From a bacterium (GTDB lineage: Bacteria; UBA9089; CG2-30-40-21; SBAY01): 9,628 nucleotides of DNA. The position numbers were made by a program, and so were the translations under genes. How positions within the stretch are numbered: the stretch's first letter is position 1; each line of letters starts with the position of its first letter. The DNA lies in contig JBFLYA010000142.1 of the NCBI GenBank assembly GCA_040757115.1, positions 1 to 9,628 of the forward strand, in the 5' to 3' direction. The notes under the pieces are model-generated. The model did no database searches. It worked only from the letters and a program-made list of their open reading frames with translations, and was not told the origin of the DNA. Positions 1 to 6,499 of this stretch are shown here, one piece after another.

Positions 1-151
1 GAAATTTATAGAAATAGGTAGAAATTGATTGTGGAAAACAACAAATTTCCATAAATTTCTATTAGTTTCTATTAATTTCAATTTTTTTAATAATATCTCC
101 CTATCTCCTTAATCTCCATATCTCCTTCTGTTACACCACCTGAACGCTTAC
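1..151. repeat. Terminal inverted repeat, left copy (truncated at window edge)
   Basis: The reverse complement of 1-151 equals 9439-9590 apart from two substitutions and one base in an A-run. It contains short TAGAAATT-type palindromic units around gattgtggaaaacaac and ends, toward lnt, in cctgaacgcttac (139-151). It overlaps the last 20 codons and stop of lnt and extends to the first base of the window. Confidence 0.9.
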
Positions 152-1529
152 CAATAATGTTAGTAATAATCAACCAGCTTATAATAATCTGGCATAAAAA
201 AGGAAATAACCATCCAAATTTTGTATAGAAAGATAAATATCTTTGTGGTGAGACTTTGCCAATTACTACTCCTTCTTCCATAACTCCAAGACTGTTGAGA
301 ACATTTCCATAGGGATCAATAATCTGGGATATTCCAGAACTTGCTATTCTTACTACAAATCTTCTATTTTCTATTGCTCTAAATACTGTCATAGCTGAAT
401 GTTGTAAATGTTGTATTCTTCCCCATCTCTTTGCATCATAAGTAGGAATAACAAGAATTTCTGCATCATGCTTTACTAAATTTCTGCTTACATAAGTATA
501 GTCCATATCATAACAAATTTCTACTCCTATTTTTCCTAATGTAGTAGGAAAAACAGAATAAGTCTTTCCAGGTAATCCATCACTAAATAACTGAATAGGA
601 TTCATCTTATAGTACTTTCCAACCACTTTATGTTTAGGAGATATGATTATTGCTGTATTGTAAAATTCTGAAGGATCTTGAGCAACATCTGTACATCCAA
701 GGATTAAATACGAATTAATCTCTGCTGCCAGCGAGAAAAGTATATCCAAAATCTCAGGTTCAGATAAAACATTTTCTAAAAGTGCATACTCTGGCCACAC
801 TACTAAACTTGGCTTTTTGTTACTTATTCCTTTCGTCTTTTTCAAATATCTGTCTAAGCAACTAGACTCATCTTGAATTCCAACTACAGTATATTCTCCT
901 TCGATATTCTCAGGGATTACTGCTTTCCCATAAAGTAAAATTAAAAGAATTCCTATTGCCATTATACCCCATAAAGTAATTATTTTTCCTTTCAATCTCC
1001 AATTTTCAATAGTAAAGTAAATAACTACATTAACAATTACAATGAGAAATGATATTCCATATACTCCAAGTATACTTACTAATTGAAGAAGTAGTAAATG
1101 TTGAGTTTGAGAATACCCTAAAGTCATCCAGGAAAACTTTAGAGTCCAACATTCTGATCTAAAGAATTCTATAGCGATCCAAAGAATGGATGTTATAGCG
1201 ATTGTTAAAATAGGATTATACCTTCGTATAAAAAAGGAATGTCCTGCTCCAAAAAGCCCAATGAAGAATGATAATATAGCAATTAAAGTTACTGAAGCAA
1301 CCCCAAAAATCTCATATAACCAATGAAGAGTTCCTCCAAACCACACCATTCCCCATAAAAATCCTATATAAAATGCTATTCTACCGCTGACATTTTTTAT
1401 TGCAAAGAAAAATGGAACTAACGCTATCCAGGCAAATATTCCTTTATTAAAAGGCGGAAAAGCCAAAATTAAAAAAATACCAGAAACTATTATTAAAAAA
1501 ATTTTAATAATTATTTTCTTCATTTTCAT
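87..1529 (-). CDS. lnt: Apolipoprotein N-acyltransferase (Lnt), repeat-derived C-terminus
   Basis: Lnt transfers an acyl chain from phospholipid to the N-terminal cysteine of lipoproteins in the inner membrane, the last step of lipoprotein maturation. The protein has a hydrophobic N-terminal half with about six to seven membrane segments, including the family-typical LAFPPFN, followed by a nitrilase-fold domain. Numbered from the start chosen here (480 aa; E. coli 512), the catalytic triad is visible as Glu247 (WPEY), Lys308 (KYYKMN) and Cys339 (EICYDM). The frame is open to 1595, but ATG at 1529 is preferred because GGAG lies five bases upstream (1535-1538) and MKMKKIIIK begins a normal signal-anchor. 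The upstream 22 codons look like intergenic sequence. The loop after Lys308 (NPIQLFSDG) lacks the usual PFGE, so Lnt activity is less certain than family membership. The last 20 residues, from KRSGGV to the stop, are encoded by a repeat that recurs at 9439-9590. Confidence 0.85.
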   Translation of the reverse strand: MKMKKIIIKIFLIIVSGIFLILAFPPFNKGIFAWIALVPFFFAIKNVSGRIAFYIGFLWGMVWFGGTLHWLYEIFGVASVTLIAILSFFIGLFGAGHSFFIRRYNPILTIAITSILWIAIEFFRSECWTLKFSWMTLGYSQTQHLLLLQLVSILGVYGISFLIVIVNVVIYFTIENWRLKGKIITLWGIMAIGILLILLYGKAVIPENIEGEYTVVGIQDESSCLDRYLKKTKGISNKKPSLVVWPEYALLENVLSEPEILDILFSLAAEINSYLILGCTDVAQDPSEFYNTAIIISPKHKVVGKYYKMNPIQLFSDGLPGKTYSVFPTTLGKIGVEICYDMDYTYVSRNLVKHDAEILVIPTYDAKRWGRIQHLQHSAMTVFRAIENRRFVVRIASSGISQIIDPYGNVLNSLGVMEEGVVIGKVSPQRYLSFYTKFGWLFPFLCQIIISWLIITNIIGKRSGGVTEGDMEIKEIGRYY

Positions 1530-1534
1530 TTTTT

Positions 1535-1538
1535 CTCC
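1535..1538 (-). promoter_or_regulatory. Ribosome binding site deciding the lnt start
   Basis: Read on the minus strand, GGAG stands five bases before ATG at 1529. No comparable site precedes the upstream ATG at 1595, so this site favours the shorter Lnt. Confidence 0.6.
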
Positions 1539-1632
1539 GTACGCAATTCCAATTCCGAGGAAGATATAGGGGATTAGGGGCAGACCTTTTGTCATTCAGG
1601 TTTGTTGCCCCCAATAGTTCCCAAAGAGATTT

Positions 1633-1696
1633 GTAGTGCGAGGCGTTAGCTTCGCTTCTGGCAAGCCAAAAGGCGAACTTAAAGGTTCGCACTATA
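1633..1696. repeat. Small palindromic element with TAGTGCGA ends
   Basis: The ends tagtgcga (1634-1641) and tcgcacta (1687-1694) are perfect inverted repeats. Inside, gcgaggcgttagcttcgc and ggcgaacttaaaggttcgc add further self-complementary segments. The whole can fold as a long imperfect hairpin on either strand. It lies just upstream of lnt and resembles the short non-coding palindromic units dispersed in many bacterial genomes. Confidence 0.6.
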
Positions 1697-1718
1697 TTTA
1701 TGGGATGTCAGAGGTTAA
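1691..1718 (-). promoter_or_regulatory. Weak candidate promoter for lnt
   Basis: On the minus strand TTAACC (1713-1718) and TATAGT (1691-1696) are separated by 16 bases, matching the sigma-70 consensus at four and five of six positions. Transcription would start about 150 bases before lnt and pass through the hairpin at 1633-1696. In AT-rich repeat DNA such matches arise by chance, so this is only a candidate. Confidence 0.2.
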
Positions 1719-1742
1719 TTCGTATCCATTTGTGGCTAATTT

Positions 1743-1785
1743 CCTTGTAACCGTTCAGGGCTATACATTAGAAATGTAAACAAGG
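1743..1785. repeat. Nested hairpin carrying a boundary motif
   Basis: An outer stem ccttgt/acaagg (1743-1748 and 1780-1785) encloses an inner stem tacatt/aatgta with a three-base loop (1764-1778). The recurring motif gtaaccgttcagg occupies 1747-1759. No gene is associated with it. Confidence 0.4.
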
Positions 1786-1866
1786 AGAAATGGGGAAAAG
1801 GGAGAATTGGCTCAAACTTTTCCTTGCTCCACCCTTCGGACATCAATCCTGGAGTCTGCAAAATTT

Positions 1867-2160
1867 GTAACCGTTCACCGCAGAGACACAGAGACGCAGA
1901 GAAGAAAATTAAAATTTATGGACAATAGGCTTAACATCCCTGATTTTCATCAATGCAAGCTCTTGAGTCCAACAACATTAAACTTGCCCTGATGAAAATC
2001 AGGGATGGATTAACAAATCTGGCTTGCCGGCTGAACATTCGGCAAGCAGGTCCTATGTATTTCAATGGCTACACCAATAATCTTTTCTGTTATCTGATTT
2101 ATTTCCATATCTTCTCTGTTGCTCTGCGTCTCTGCGGTAAATTACCACCTGAACGGTTAC
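1867..2160. repeat. CGCAGAGA-type palindromic element, copy A
   Basis: A 294-base MITE-like element begins with gtaaccgttcacc and ends with cctgaacggttac. Just inside each end are inverted CGCAGAGACGCAGAG-type arms (from 1876, and 2122-2138). The interior holds an 18-base perfect inverted repeat (1935-1952 and 1990-2007) and an 8-base stem gcttgccg/cggcaagc (2022-2029 and 2040-2047). Copy B (5881-6113) aligns to it in the same internal order but lies on the other strand and lacks the second arm of the 18-base palindrome. It encodes no transposase, and the open frames across it are by-products of the repeat. Confidence 0.75.
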
Positions 2161-2240
2161 TCTTTTCTGTTATCTGATTTATTTCCATGTCTTCTCTGTT
2201 CCTCTGCGTCTGTGCGGTGAATTACCACCTGAACGGTTAC
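2081..2240. repeat. 80-base tandem duplication of element A's right end
   Basis: Positions 2081-2160 and 2161-2240 are direct tandem copies of 80 bases with four substitutions. Each contains the CTCTGCG-type arm and ends in cctgaacggttac. A third, partial motif, cctgaacgattac, follows at 2241-2253. This looks like amplification of one element end. Confidence 0.85.
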
Positions 2241-2253
2241 CCTGAACGATTAC

Positions 2254-2302
2254 GATAATTTATCAAATTTCACTTCGTGTCCTTCGTGGTGAATAGTTAC
2301 AA
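2254..2302. repeat. CTTCGTGGTGAA-type dispersed element, short copy
   Basis: The segment from gataatttatcaaatttcac to the end gtgaatagttacaa recurs in the same orientation at 9366-9424. Its minus-strand edge, gtaactattcacc (2288-2300), matches the boundary motif of the CGCAGAGA element except at the two central bases. It lies about 30 bases downstream of the ligase/TPR stop codon. Confidence 0.7.
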
Positions 2303-2330
2303 ACTATTTTTATATTCGGTCGAAAACTTT

Positions 2331-4829
2331 CTATCTCATCGAGTCAACTATTTGTCTAATCCCAGTATCTTCCGGGTGGTATCTTAAATAGAGTTCAAAT
2401 TCACTTTTTGCCTTCTGATATGAGGCAATTGCTTCATTAATTGGTCCTTTTACTCTTTTTGTTTCAGCATCTCTAAAATAAGCCGCGCCTAAATCCCGAT
2501 GGACATCAATATTTTTAGGGTCTATTTTGACTATTTCTTCAAATGCCTTTGCCGATTCCTCAAATTTTCCATAGTTAAAATAGACCTCACCTAATCTATG
2601 ATGGGCATTAATTAATGTTGGGTCAATGGCTAGGGCAGATTTTAACCACTTAATTGCATTTTCATTGTCTTTTTTCCGGAAGTAAATATCGCCAATTGTT
2701 ACTTGACATTGTCCCTCATTTGGTCTCATCTTCGCCACTGTTTTATATACCTCAATCGCCTTATCATACTCGTTATCTTTAGAATATAATGCACCTAAAT
2801 TATTAAGCGGTTCAGCAAAGACAATATTATATTTTAATGCGGTTAGATAGGCATCAATCGCCTTTTGTTTGGCTGTTTTAGAACCGACATCGTATTCTAA
2901 GGCATAGGTAGCACCTAAAATATTATAAAAATAACCATCTTTGGGATTAACCTTAAAGGCATCTTTTATCCGATTATGTGTCTTATAAATCCATTCCTTT
3001 TTTAATTCTATTTGATTCATCGGAATAGAGGCGGCTTTTTTATAATAGGTGTAGGTCAACTCACCATAGTAATGTCTTTCTCTGAAATTGAGTTGGGTGG
3101 CTTTTTCATACATCTTTAAAGCGGTATCTAAATCCTGGTCATGGATTGCCTTCTCCCCTTTATTAAAATAACAATCTGCTCGATATGGGAAAAGAGAAAG
3201 GTAGGCTAATAAACATACCATAAATACAACTAAAGTAGATAGAGCGATTTGAGCAGGTGTAAATTGAATAGAGGCAGAAGTTTTTTTAGGTGTTTCCTGT
3301 TCTATTTTTTCCTGGCTAAGATTGGTATAGCCGCAAATGACCATCGTCAACCCCATTAATGTCCAGAAAAAGGGTGTAAAAGAAATCACGGCAAAGGCAA
3401 ATTGATTTTGAATAATATAGGAGACAAAGGCAGAGAAAAACCCAGCAATTAAGACTTTATCTGCTGGTGAGGGACTTTGTCTATATCCTTTAATTGCCAG
3501 ATAACTAAAGGCAAGTATTAACCAGAAATAAATGGCTAATCCAACTAAACCTTTTGTCACGCCAGTATCGAATACTTCATTATGAGCCCTATCGTAATCA
3601 ACATTTGCTCCTTCTAATTTTTCCATCCCCGGCAGTTCAAAAGCCGGATATACCCATTTCATCGTATCTACTCCTACCCCAAATACCAATCCACAAAAAG
3701 GAAAGGTGAGTGGGCCACGAATTGGGCCATCTTGAGGATAGCGTGCCATAATTATTGCTGAATTTCGCCAGATAAAATATCGAGAGCCAAGTGCTCCGAC
3801 AAGTTTATTGGTTAACCAGCCTTCTTTTATCTGATTAGCCTTTTCTGGAGATGCGTCTTTGTCAATAAGTATTGTTTTGAGCTGTTCACCTTTTTCTTGC
3901 TGAGCTGATTTAAAAACATTAACTATTCGTTCGCCTAATGAATTTGGTTGAAGGCAAAGATAAGTAGTCAGGATAAAAAATGATAGACCAAAAACAATTA
4001 TCCTTTTTCGAGTATAAACAAGTGCCTTTTTAGCCCACAAAATAGCAAAAATAATCATTCCGGCTACTAAACCAGTCAGAGGACCACGACTTTTGGCTAT
4101 GAATAAGGATGCATACATTGTTATCAAGGCTATCCCAAATATCCAGATTTTTATTGTTTCAATCCCTATTTTTTGCTCTCTAACGATTTTTTTCTTCTTA
4201 TCTTTTTTCTTAGTAATGACTTTTTTAACCTCTTCTTTCAAGAAGAAGTATCCTAATGCCACCGGGATAAGCATTCCTAAATATGCCCCCAGAAATATAG
4301 GATTACCGAAAGTAGATACGGCTCTTTCTGAAACATCTGCGGCCCAGGAAATAGGGTCAAGTCCTGCCCGTTGAATGAATGTGTAAAAAGAGACAATAAA
4401 TCCTATACCTATGTTGAGATAAACAGTTAGATGAAGTAATTTGCGATTATTATGTAATAAATTAGTCGCAGTGAAAAATAGCAGGACATAACTAATTGTT
4501 GTTGTCAACCCTTCATGTCTTTTGTAGGCACCGACTAAACTTGTAAATGGGTCAACAGAGCATATAGTTGAGGCAATACTGCTTAAAAGAAAGGCTAATA
4601 CGGGTATATCTAATGGACTTCGCACAAAGTTAGATTCTCTGGTAAGAATTATTCGTAAAAGCCAGGCGCCAATTATCACTAAAGAAAATAGACGCAATAA
4701 AGTCATCTTTGGAACATCAAATACACCTCGACAATGAGTATCAAAATAAAGAGGAACCAGAGTGAGGAGTCCCAGGAAACTCCATTTGATTATTTTATTG
4801 CAAATATCGTCTATTTTTCTCTTATTCAT
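2331..4829 (-). CDS. O-antigen ligase-family membrane protein fused to TPR domain
   Basis: This polytopic inner-membrane protein carries a Wzy/WaaL-type (Wzy_C) glycan ligase or polymerase core and a C-terminal tetratricopeptide array. In the 832-residue form starting at ATG 4829, hydrophobic helices fill roughly residues 15-300 and 425-550, around a long probably periplasmic loop (295-420). Family hallmarks include the SRGP motif near 247 and the AHNEVFDTG motif near 415, whose His lies in the catalytic loop of this superfamily. A lysine-rich cytoplasmic loop lies near 198-220. From about 550 to 820 come five or six TPR units. The ATG is preferred over GTG 4838 because GGTG sits six bases before it, overlapping that GTG. 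Such proteins usually attach or polymerise lipid-linked O-antigen or other surface glycan, or glycosylate protein. The substrate cannot be told here, and no glycosyltransferases are adjacent. Confidence 0.85.
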   Translation of the reverse strand: MNKRKIDDICNKIIKWSFLGLLTLVPLYFDTHCRGVFDVPKMTLLRLFSLVIIGAWLLRIILTRESNFVRSPLDIPVLAFLLSSIASTICSVDPFTSLVGAYKRHEGLTTTISYVLLFFTATNLLHNNRKLLHLTVYLNIGIGFIVSFYTFIQRAGLDPISWAADVSERAVSTFGNPIFLGAYLGMLIPVALGYFFLKEEVKKVITKKKDKKKKIVREQKIGIETIKIWIFGIALITMYASLFIAKSRGPLTGLVAGMIIFAILWAKKALVYTRKRIIVFGLSFFILTTYLCLQPNSLGERIVNVFKSAQQEKGEQLKTILIDKDASPEKANQIKEGWLTNKLVGALGSRYFIWRNSAIIMARYPQDGPIRGPLTFPFCGLVFGVGVDTMKWVYPAFELPGMEKLEGANVDYDRAHNEVFDTGVTKGLVGLAIYFWLILAFSYLAIKGYRQSPSPADKVLIAGFFSAFVSYIIQNQFAFAVISFTPFFWTLMGLTMVICGYTNLSQEKIEQETPKKTSASIQFTPAQIALSTLVVFMVCLLAYLSLFPYRADCYFNKGEKAIHDQDLDTALKMYEKATQLNFRERHYYGELTYTYYKKAASIPMNQIELKKEWIYKTHNRIKDAFKVNPKDGYFYNILGATYALEYDVGSKTAKQKAIDAYLTALKYNIVFAEPLNNLGALYSKDNEYDKAIEVYKTVAKMRPNEGQCQVTIGDIYFRKKDNENAIKWLKSALAIDPTLINAHHRLGEVYFNYGKFEESAKAFEEIVKIDPKNIDVHRDLGAAYFRDAETKRVKGPINEAIASYQKAKSEFELYLRYHPEDTGIRQIVDSMR

Positions 4830-4840
4830 CTTTTTCACCT

Positions 4841-5001
4841 GAAAATAGGAAGTAGAAAGTAGAGAGTAGAGAGTAGAAAGTAGAAAGTAAAAAAAACATC
4901 ACTCCTCACGCCTATCTCCTTACCTCCCACCTTCTATCTCCTACCTACTATCTATTTTCATCCTCCTTTGTGCCCACTCCCTGTGGGCATGCTCGTTTTT
5001 C
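4841..5001. repeat. AAGTAGA-heptad palindromic element, copy 1, with 3' hairpin
   Basis: The element runs from gaaaatagg (4841) to ctattttc (4952-4959), inverted ends. It contains six AAGTAGA-like heptads, then a pyrimidine-rich block (ctcctcacgcctatctcct) shared with copies 2 and 3. It continues into a hairpin with stem tgcccac/gtgggca (4971-4977 and 4983-4989), also kept in copy 3. It fills the space between the thioredoxin stop and the ligase/TPR start, and its end provides the CAGGTG Shine-Dalgarno region of that gene. Confidence 0.75.
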
Positions 5002-5029
5002 CTGCTGATACCTGATGGCTGAATGCTTA

Positions 5030-5353
5030 CTAAAGAAAACTATCTATTTTCTTCTTCAACTCATTTTCTGAAATTAATCCTATTGTTTTATTAATTTCTT
5101 TGCCATCTTTAAAAAATATTAATGTCGGAATACTCATAATCATATATTTTGTAGCAATGTTTGTGTTTTCATCGACATTCAATTTAGCGACTATTATTCT
5201 TCCTGCATATTCGTTAGCTACCTTTTCAATTATGGGTGTAAGTCTTTGGCAGGGACCACACCACTCTGCCCAAAAATCTATGACTAATAGTTCTCTGGAC
5301 TTAAGCAATTCATCGAAATTACTATCCGTTGCGGTGACTAAACCTTTTCCCAT
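5030..5353 (-). CDS. trxA: Thioredoxin
   Basis: This is a cytoplasmic disulfide reductase of 107 residues, the normal length for Trx (E. coli 109). The active site is FWAEWCGPC, with redox Cys32 and Cys35. The buried Asp26, Lys57 and the cis-proline (Pro76, in SIPT) are all in standard positions, so the protein should be active with thioredoxin reductase. There is no signal peptide. AGGAGG nine bases upstream supports the ATG at 5353. It follows the mogA-like gene by 21 bases and is probably co-transcribed and translated from its own strong site. Its TAG stop abuts a degenerate copy of the boundary motif (gtaagcattcagc). Confidence 0.95.
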   Translation of the reverse strand: MGKGLVTATDSNFDELLKSRELLVIDFWAEWCGPCQRLTPIIEKVANEYAGRIIVAKLNVDENTNIATKYMIMSIPTLIFFKDGKEINKTIGLISENELKKKIDSFL

Positions 5354-5374
5354 TGTTTTTTACCTCCTGTTTTT

Positions 5375-5863
5375 TTATTTCCCACACTCTTCTACTTTGC
5401 CCTTTAAAACCTCAATTCCATGAGGGATGGCGGGTAAGATAAGTTCTAAACATTCCCGGACAGCTTTTGGGCTGCCTGGTAGATTAATAATCAAACTTTG
5501 TTTTCGGACACCCGCAATAGCCCTTGATAGAAGTGCGTGAGGATTATATTTGAATCCTATCGTCCGCATTATTTCCCCAAAACCTAACACTTCTTTTTCA
5601 ATTACCTCGCTGGTAGCCTCTGGAGTTACATCTCGTGGAGATAATCCAGTTCCACCCGTAGTCAATACCATTTCACAACCTGCCTGGTCTATCAAACTTT
5701 TTAAACTATCAATAATCACCTCTTTTTCATCCGGGATGATTTTATATTCAATTACCTCTCCATTTAATCTTGCGATAATTTCAGCAATTACTTTTCCGCT
5801 TTTATCTTTCCGTTCTCCTTTAGCCCCTTTATCGCTAATAGTCAAAATGCCAACTTTAATCAT
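5375..5863 (-). CDS. mogA: MogA/MoaB-family molybdopterin adenylyltransferase
   Basis: Proteins of this family activate molybdopterin by adenylylation before molybdenum insertion, in the cytoplasm. The 162-residue single-domain protein starts with IKVGILTISDKG and has the MPT-binding signature TTGGTGLSPRDVTPEAT (68-84) and LPGSPKA (128-134). Asp45 (PDE) and Asp78 (RDVTPEA) correspond to the acidic residues important in E. coli MogA. MogA and MoaB cannot be separated safely by eye, and the symbol reflects function rather than strict orthology. GAGGA lies just before the ATG at 5863. The CGCAGAGA element B begins directly upstream (5881), so any native promoter has been displaced or replaced. 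No other molybdenum cofactor gene or molybdoenzyme lies in the window. Confidence 0.88.
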   Translation of the reverse strand: MIKVGILTISDKGAKGERKDKSGKVIAEIIARLNGEVIEYKIIPDEKEVIIDSLKSLIDQAGCEMVLTTGGTGLSPRDVTPEATSEVIEKEVLGFGEIMRTIGFKYNPHALLSRAIAGVRKQSLIINLPGSPKAVRECLELILPAIPHGIEVLKGKVEECGK

Positions 5864-5880
5864 TTTTTTGTCCTCAATTT

Positions 5881-6113
5881 AACCACGCAGGTGGTAATTT
5901 ACCGCAGAGACGCAGAGGAACAGAGAAATAAATTAGATAACAGAAAAGATTATTGAGGCAATCATTCTCCTACATCGGACATCAAAATCAAATTGTTAAT
6001 CAATTATGATATGTCGGTTCTCAAAAGCTTGCACTGATGAAAATCCGTGATGGAATTCTGCGTCTCGTCCATAGTTTTAATTTTTTCTCTGCGTCTCTGC
6101 GGTGAACGATTAC
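5881..6113. repeat. CGCAGAGA-type palindromic element, copy B
   Basis: Perfect 17-base inverted arms accgcagagacgcagag (5901-5917) and ctctgcgtctctgcggt (6087-6103) bound an AT-rich interior. The right edge carries ggtgaacgattac (6101-6113), the boundary motif in reverse. The left edge, aaccacgcaggtggtaa, is a degenerate version. Copy A (1867-2160) aligns in reverse complement. The element lies between the hicB-like gene, whose last 30 codons it encodes, and the mogA-like start. Confidence 0.75.
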
Positions 6114-6461
6114 TAATTGTTCATCCTTTTCTTTTATGATTGAGCATAAATAATCAAAAATATTCTGAAGATCTTGACTCAATCTTTCTCCTTTAAAGTC
6201 ATAATAAAGGTCAACGATTGCCATTCTAATATCTTCAACAGCTTCATATTCACTTTCTCCACAGCCATAAACATCTAAATCTGGGGTATAGGTAATAAAC
6301 TGATAGCCATCATACTCTAAAGATACGGGAATGGAAGCACATAGGTGGAGAGCGGGATGATGAAGGCTGTTTATAAACAATACCTTTTTCTTTTCTATAT
6401 TTTTGATAATCTCCTTTAACCCTTTAATCTCTAAACTAACCTCTTTTTCTAAAATAGCCAT
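6021..6461 (-). CDS. HicB-like antitoxin-type protein, repeat-derived C-terminus
   Basis: The pattern SLEYDGYQFITYTPDLDVYGCGESEYEAVEDIRMAI (about 47-82) resembles the HicB fold, in which a beta sheet leads to DLxxxxxxGxSxxEA and a helix; HicB proteins neutralise the HicA mRNA interferase. The match is by pattern only, and an unrelated HicB-like domain protein is possible. Residues 1-30 form an added helical, lysine-rich N-terminus. No HicA-type small basic protein is adjacent, so it is an orphan here. AGGAG eight bases upstream supports the ATG at 6461, which follows rarA by 38 bases. From Val117 (VIVHRRDAEKK...) to the stop the 30 residues are read from repeat copy B. The native protein probably ended near EKDEQL, and the tail is likely unstructured. 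Confidence 0.6.
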   Translation of the reverse strand: MAILEKEVSLEIKGLKEIIKNIEKKKVLFINSLHHPALHLCASIPVSLEYDGYQFITYTPDLDVYGCGESEYEAVEDIRMAIVDLYYDFKGERLSQDLQNIFDYLCSIIKEKDEQLVIVHRRDAEKKLKLWTRRRIPSRIFISASF

Positions 6462-6499
6462 TTTTATATCTCCTATGAATTAATCTGTGACTACATAAT

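Noticed and set aside
1530-1595. 22-codon N-terminal extension of Lnt (MTKGLPLIPYIF...)
   Set aside because: A good ribosome site precedes ATG 1529, and the extension is unlike an Lnt N-terminus.
1807-2177. Two plus-strand open frames of 61 and 74 codons
   Set aside because: They lie wholly or mostly within repeat copy A and its tandem end. Their sequence (VHRRDTETQRRK) is a translation of the CGCAGAGA repeat. No ribosome site or domain is seen.
1747-2300. Integron attC array or CRISPR array
   Set aside because: The repeats are irregularly spaced and oriented both ways, and they lack attC core sites or uniform spacers. No integrase or cas gene is present.
4093-4374. Plus-strand open frames opposite the ligase/TPR, trx, mogA and rarA genes
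   Set aside because: These are antisense shadows of well-supported genes, with no domain or ribosome site.
4971-5000. Rho-independent terminator (hairpin followed by cgttttt on the plus strand)
   Set aside because: No plus-strand gene ends here, the T-run is short and displaced from the stem, and the hairpin belongs to the repeat element.
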